A DNA stretch of 64,000 nucleotides, taken from positions 62,001 through 126,000 of the forward strand of contig JAIRXU010000017.1 of NCBI GenBank assembly GCA_031268095.1, read 5' to 3'. The position numbers and the translations under genes were made by a program. Shown piece after piece: positions 60,977 to 64,000 of this stretch (positions are counted from its first letter, which is position 1; each line of letters starts with the position of its first letter). The DNA comes from Oscillospiraceae bacterium. GTDB lineage: Bacteria > Bacillota > Clostridia > Oscillospirales > Acutalibacteraceae. The notes beneath the pieces were generated by a model. That model did not search any database, had not been told where the DNA came from, and saw nothing but the letters and a program-made list of their open reading frames with translations.

Positions 60977-62548
60977 TCAGCCCTCCGTTTCTGTTTCCCA
61001 GATATCCCCGTCCAGCCGCGCGAAGAGCGGCACAGGCGTTGGCGTCACTTTCACCAGCGGCGTCAGCTGCCCGAAGGTATCGAGACTCTCCCAGGTAAAC
61101 AGCTGCTCTGCCCCGAAGTCGGGGAACATCTGGCCCGCGATCTTTTGGGCGGTCTCCGGCATCGCCGGGGCAAACAGCACAGCCAGATAGCGGATGCCTT
61201 CCAGCAGGTGATAAAGCACCGTGCCAAGGTACCCGCGCTTCTCTTCGTCCTTCGCCAGCGCCCAGGGCATGGTCTCGTCGATATATTTGTTCAGCCGCTT
61301 GGCCAGCGCCATGATGGTTTCCATCGCGTCGGCAATGCGGCATTCCGTCAGAGCCGATTCCACCAGGGCTACCGTCTCCAGCGCAAAGGATTGCAGCTGC
61401 CGTTCCCGTTCCGCCGGTGTGCCTGCAAAAGGAATTTCCCCGCCAAAATACTTATTCGTCATGGCCAGCGTACGGTTGACGAGGTTGCCCAGCGTATTGG
61501 CCAGATCCGCATTGTAGCGCTCCGCCACGGCCTCCCGCGTGATGGATCCGTCCACCGCCAGCGGCATCTCCGCCAGTACGTAGTACCGCACCGCGTCCGC
61601 GCCAATCCGTTCGGCCAGTTCGTCGGCGTAAATCACATTTCCCCGGGACTTACTCATCTTGTCTTTCCCGAAGAGCAGCCATGGATGGGCGAAGACCCGC
61701 CTGGGGATCGGCTCGCCCAAAGCATGGAGCAGAATCGGCCAAGTGATGGTATGGAACCGGCAGATGTCTTTGCCGATGACGTGCAGGTCCGCAGGCCAGT
61801 ACTTCCGGTAGGCCTCGCTGTTTTCCGCCGCGTCGTAGCCCAGGGCCGTGACGTAGTTGAGCAGCGCGTCGATCCAGACATAGATGACATGCTTCGGGTC
61901 AAAGGGCACCGGCACCCCCCAGCGGAAGCTGCTGCGCGTCACGCAGAGATCCTGGAGCCCTGGCTTCAGGAACGTGTTGATCATTTCATTTTTGCGGCTT
62001 TCGGGGACAATGAAATCCGGATGCTCGTCAAAATACTGTTCCAGCCAGCCCTGGTATTTGCTCAGCGCCAGGAAGTAGGCCTCTTCTTTTGCGGGGACGA
62101 CGTCTCGCCCGCAGTCCGGGCACTTGCCGTCCGTCAGCTGGGACTGCGTCCAGAAGCTCTCGCACGGCGTACAGTAAAGCCCCTCGTATTCCCCTTTATA
62201 AATATCCCCCTGGTCGTACAGCTTCTGGAACGCGGCGGCAACGGCTTTTTCGTGATGGCTGTCGGTCGTGCGGATGAACTGGTCGTACCGCACACCGATA
62301 CACTCGAACACCGCCTGCATTCCCGACGTCACCCGGTCAGCATATTCCTTCGGAGACACGCCTTCCTTCTCCGCCAGGGTTTCGATCTTCTGGCCGTGCT
62401 CATCGGTCCCGGTCAGGAACCAGACGTCGTAGCCCTGCATTCGTTTCCAGCGAGCCAGCATATCCGTGACTACGTGATCGTAGCAGTTCCCAATGTGGGG
62501 TTTCTGCGAGGCGTAGGGGATGGCGGTGGTGATGTAATACTTTTTCAT
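60977..62548 (-). CDS. metG: Methionyl-tRNA synthetase
   Basis: A 523-residue class I synthetase. HIGN at 18-21 and KMSKS about residue 297 are the ATP motifs; a zinc knuckle with CTPC and CPDC lies near 125-145. The anticodon-binding helical domain is present, but the C-terminal EMAP/OB tRNA-binding domain of longer MetRS proteins is absent. AAAAGGAG precedes the ATG. A poor promoter (TTGAGC-17-TTAGAT) lies upstream; no SAM riboswitch or T-box fits the 134-nt gap. Confidence 0.97.
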   Translation of the reverse strand: MKKYYITTAIPYASQKPHIGNCYDHVVTDMLARWKRMQGYDVWFLTGTDEHGQKIETLAEKEGVSPKEYADRVTSGMQAVFECIGVRYDQFIRTTDSHHEKAVAAAFQKLYDQGDIYKGEYEGLYCTPCESFWTQSQLTDGKCPDCGRDVVPAKEEAYFLALSKYQGWLEQYFDEHPDFIVPESRKNEMINTFLKPGLQDLCVTRSSFRWGVPVPFDPKHVIYVWIDALLNYVTALGYDAAENSEAYRKYWPADLHVIGKDICRFHTITWPILLHALGEPIPRRVFAHPWLLFGKDKMSKSRGNVIYADELAERIGADAVRYYVLAEMPLAVDGSITREAVAERYNADLANTLGNLVNRTLAMTNKYFGGEIPFAGTPAERERQLQSFALETVALVESALTECRIADAMETIMALAKRLNKYIDETMPWALAKDEEKRGYLGTVLYHLLEGIRYLAVLFAPAMPETAQKIAGQMFPDFGAEQLFTWESLDTFGQLTPLVKVTPTPVPLFARLDGDIWETETEG

Positions 62549-62635
62549 GCGGACTCGCTCCTTTTCCCGACGTATCTAAAAATAATAAATATATATGCTC
62601 AACTTAAGTATTGCCTGCCTTGGAAATGAAGAACC

Positions 62636-62664
62636 GGGCGCGGGAGAGTCTTCCTCCTGCGCCC
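62636..62664 (-). terminator. Hairpin between the foldase-like gene and metG
   Basis: An 11-bp GC-rich stem with one G-U pair (62636-62646 with 62654-62664) and a 7-nt loop, 18 nt after the stop of the foldase-like gene. The U-run on the minus strand is weak (GGTTCTTCATTT); on the plus strand TTCGTTTT follows. Confidence 0.5.
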
Positions 62665-62682
62665 TTCGTTTTAACGTCTCAA

Positions 62683-64000
62683 TCAGTAGGCGCCGGAGGA
62701 CAGCGCCTGTTGCACCATCTCATCGGTCTTCTTCTTCGCTTCCTTCAGCGCTCGCTTACGGGCGAAGTCATAGCTCTTGACCTTGTATTCCGGCTTGGCC
62801 CTCAGTTCTTCGAGATACGCCGTGAAATCATCCGACACCTTCTTGTCCATCAGGTCGGTTTTCCAGACGAAGTCGTCCGTGTTGGTCTTGCTGTAAAGAA
62901 TCACGGCATATCCGCTCGCACTTTCCAGCGCCGCCGCGTCTCCGGCCTTGCGCTCGTCGGCAAACACCCAGGTTTCCACTTTGTCGCCCTCGCCGGTTCC
63001 GCCGGCGCGGACCTTCTCCTTCAGCCCGCCGTCCTCCGGCGCGCTCTCGCCCGCCGTTTCTTTCACCAGTTGGACGAAGGCGTCCGCCGTCGCGCCCGCT
63101 TCCTTCCATTTGGCCAAGAAAGCGTCGGCACTCTTTTTGGTGTTGGCCTTGTCCGCGTCGCTGGGCGTGGAAGAACCGTCGCTGGCGGTGGGGTAGGGGA
63201 AACTATAGGCGTAGTAGTTCACCGTCGTCGCCGGATACTGTGTGCGCACAAGGTAGAGGACATAAAATGTGGTTTCGTTCTCGACAACAGTGGCTTCCCC
63301 GGCCTTGCGCTCCGCCGCGAAGAGCCACTTCGCCGCATCTTCGCCGTAACTGGCCAGATCCGCCTTTGACTTGCGGAAAACAGCGGTGTCGTTCGCCGCG
63401 TCATAGTTCTCTTCGTTCTTCGCTTCCCGCGCCTGCGCGAGGAAAGACGCCTCGTCCTTGACGGCGGCCAGCATTGCTTCCGCTTTTTTCTTGGTTTCCG
63501 CGTCCGCCGCGCCCTGCCGAACCTTGATCTGCTCGTCCGTCTCCGTTTCGTCCTGCGCGTCCACCGGCGTCTTTTGGAAAGCGAACGCCCGCAGGCTCAC
63601 GATGTTATATTCCGAAGGGTTGTCGTCGTAATCCTTTTGCAGTTCCGCGTCTGTGTGGTTACCCCGGAACTCTTCCTGCTTTTTCTCCTGGAAAATCCGG
63701 ACAACCGCATCCCGCTCAAGGAAAGAGCGGAACTTGTGCTCCGTGATGCCCGGCAGCAGCGTCACGCGCAGGTAGGCGCTGAGGCTCAGGCCGCTGAGGT
63801 TGGCGGTTTCCCGCTGCTGCGCGAGTTCGCCGTCGATTTCGACTTTGTCGTCTTCACTGGGCTTGATCCCGGCCTTTTCCGCCTCCTGGCTGAGGATCAG
63901 CAGGTCTGTCATCTGGGACTTGCTCTGGTTGTCCAGGTAGGCGTCCCAAGTCATCGGCTTCTCGTCCTCGTCCGTATAGGGACTCTTCTGGTCAAAGGGG
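62683..64000 (-). CDS. SurA/PrsA-like foldase, N-terminus beyond window edge
   Basis: The frame is open to the window edge, so the start is missing; about 438 residues are visible. LILSQEAEKAGIKPSEDD followed by helical segments (YLRVTLLPGITEHKFRSFLE) resembles the chaperone N-domain of SurA/PrsA proteins. A long region with two repeats of the form EDAAKWLFAAERKAGEATVV and VETWVFADERKAGDAAALE looks like two parvulin-type rotamase domains. It is very rich in Lys, Glu, Asp and Ala, as expected for an extracytoplasmic PrsA-like lipoprotein, but the anchor lies outside the window. Confidence 0.75.
   Translation of the reverse strand, partial: PFDQKSPYTDEDEKPMTWDAYLDNQSKSQMTDLLILSQEAEKAGIKPSEDDKVEIDGELAQQRETANLSGLSLSAYLRVTLLPGITEHKFRSFLERDAVVRIFQEKKQEEFRGNHTDAELQKDYDDNPSEYNIVSLRAFAFQKTPVDAQDETETDEQIKVRQGAADAETKKKAEAMLAAVKDEASFLAQAREAKNEENYDAANDTAVFRKSKADLASYGEDAAKWLFAAERKAGEATVVENETTFYVLYLVRTQYPATTVNYYAYSFPYPTASDGSSTPSDADKANTKKSADAFLAKWKEAGATADAFVQLVKETAGESAPEDGGLKEKVRAGGTGEGDKVETWVFADERKAGDAAALESASGYAVILYSKTNTDDFVWKTDLMDKKVSDDFTAYLEELRAKPEYKVKSYDFARKRALKEAKKKTDEMVQQALSSGAY

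Noticed and set aside
62549-62682. Possible SAM riboswitch before metG
   Set aside because: The 134-nt gap is mostly AT-rich sequence plus one hairpin belonging to the upstream gene; no multi-helix core is seen.
1-64000. tRNA, rRNA, transposase, integrase or phage genes
   Set aside because: I looked for TPsiC-loop-like and rRNA-like sequence in the intergenic gaps and for mobile-element proteins in all frames and saw none.

Overview
The window reads as chromosomal DNA of a spore-forming, GC-rich member of the Clostridia, most like Oscillospiraceae-type gut Firmicutes. This is inferred from a GerW/YtfJ sporulation protein, RemA, a PASTA-domain Ser/Thr kinase, a CdaA-type diadenylate cyclase, DUF5685 and DUF4093 families, strong SD sequences (AGGAGG) with frequent TTG/GTG starts, and sigma-A promoters of the TTGACA-17-TATAAT type. 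Genes are tightly packed with many 4-nt ATGA overlaps. No gap exceeds 300 bases; the largest are 56361-56605 (245 nt), 2025-2224 (200 nt), 52732-52920 (189 nt) and 13854-14036 (183 nt). I see no tRNA, rRNA, CRISPR array, insertion sequence or prophage.

Layout. 1-2024 (minus): a C39-like secreted cysteine peptidase followed by a lipoprotein cut by the window edge. 2225-3832: a class B penicillin-binding protein. 3859-10028 (minus): tmk, a DUF2156 protein, a GNAT acetyltransferase, a DJ-1/PfpI protein, 5-formyl-THF cyclo-ligase and mltG in one overlapping operon, then a terminator and an esterase. 10246-13853: DUF5685, a J-domain-like/TPR protein, a small membrane protein and a MATE transporter. 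14037-23618: alaS, a CDP-alcohol phosphatidyltransferase, HIT, comEC, a DUF6056-like membrane protein, holA, an interrupted rnmV, and ispF.

23707-31726: the c-di-AMP module cdaA-cdaR, then a lipoprotein with VCBS/FG-GAP-like repeats, a response regulator and sensor kinase, DUF1385 and prmC. 31811-36965: site-2 protease, scpA, scpB, DUF2953, ytfJ/gerW, a D-Ala-D-Ala carboxypeptidase and an RsuA/RluB-type pseudouridine synthase, closed by a terminator. 37022-50975: a block that starts at a consensus promoter and holds yicC, remA, rpoZ, priA, def, a zinc-ribbon membrane protein, fmt, a zinc metallopeptidase, rsmB, rlmN, PP2C phosphatase, PASTA kinase, rsgA and nrdR. This is the conserved Firmicutes order, but gmk and coaBC are missing.

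51007-56360: iorA, iorB, a radical SAM protein of unknown function, a phenylacetate-CoA ligase-like enzyme and a tandem-ACT protein. Together they look like an aryl-2-oxoacid/arylacetate to arylacetyl-CoA module and are the best candidate for undescribed biology here. 56606-58505: a YerC/TrpR-like regulator behind a promoter with a dyad over its -10 box, a methyltransferase and tatD. 58577-59332: a small secreted protein divergent from a small XRE-type regulator with a 19-bp dyad between them. 59329-64000 (minus): a SurA/PrsA-like foldase cut by the edge, metG, and a DUF4091 glycosidase-like protein.

All assignments come from reading translations and motifs by eye; no database search was run.
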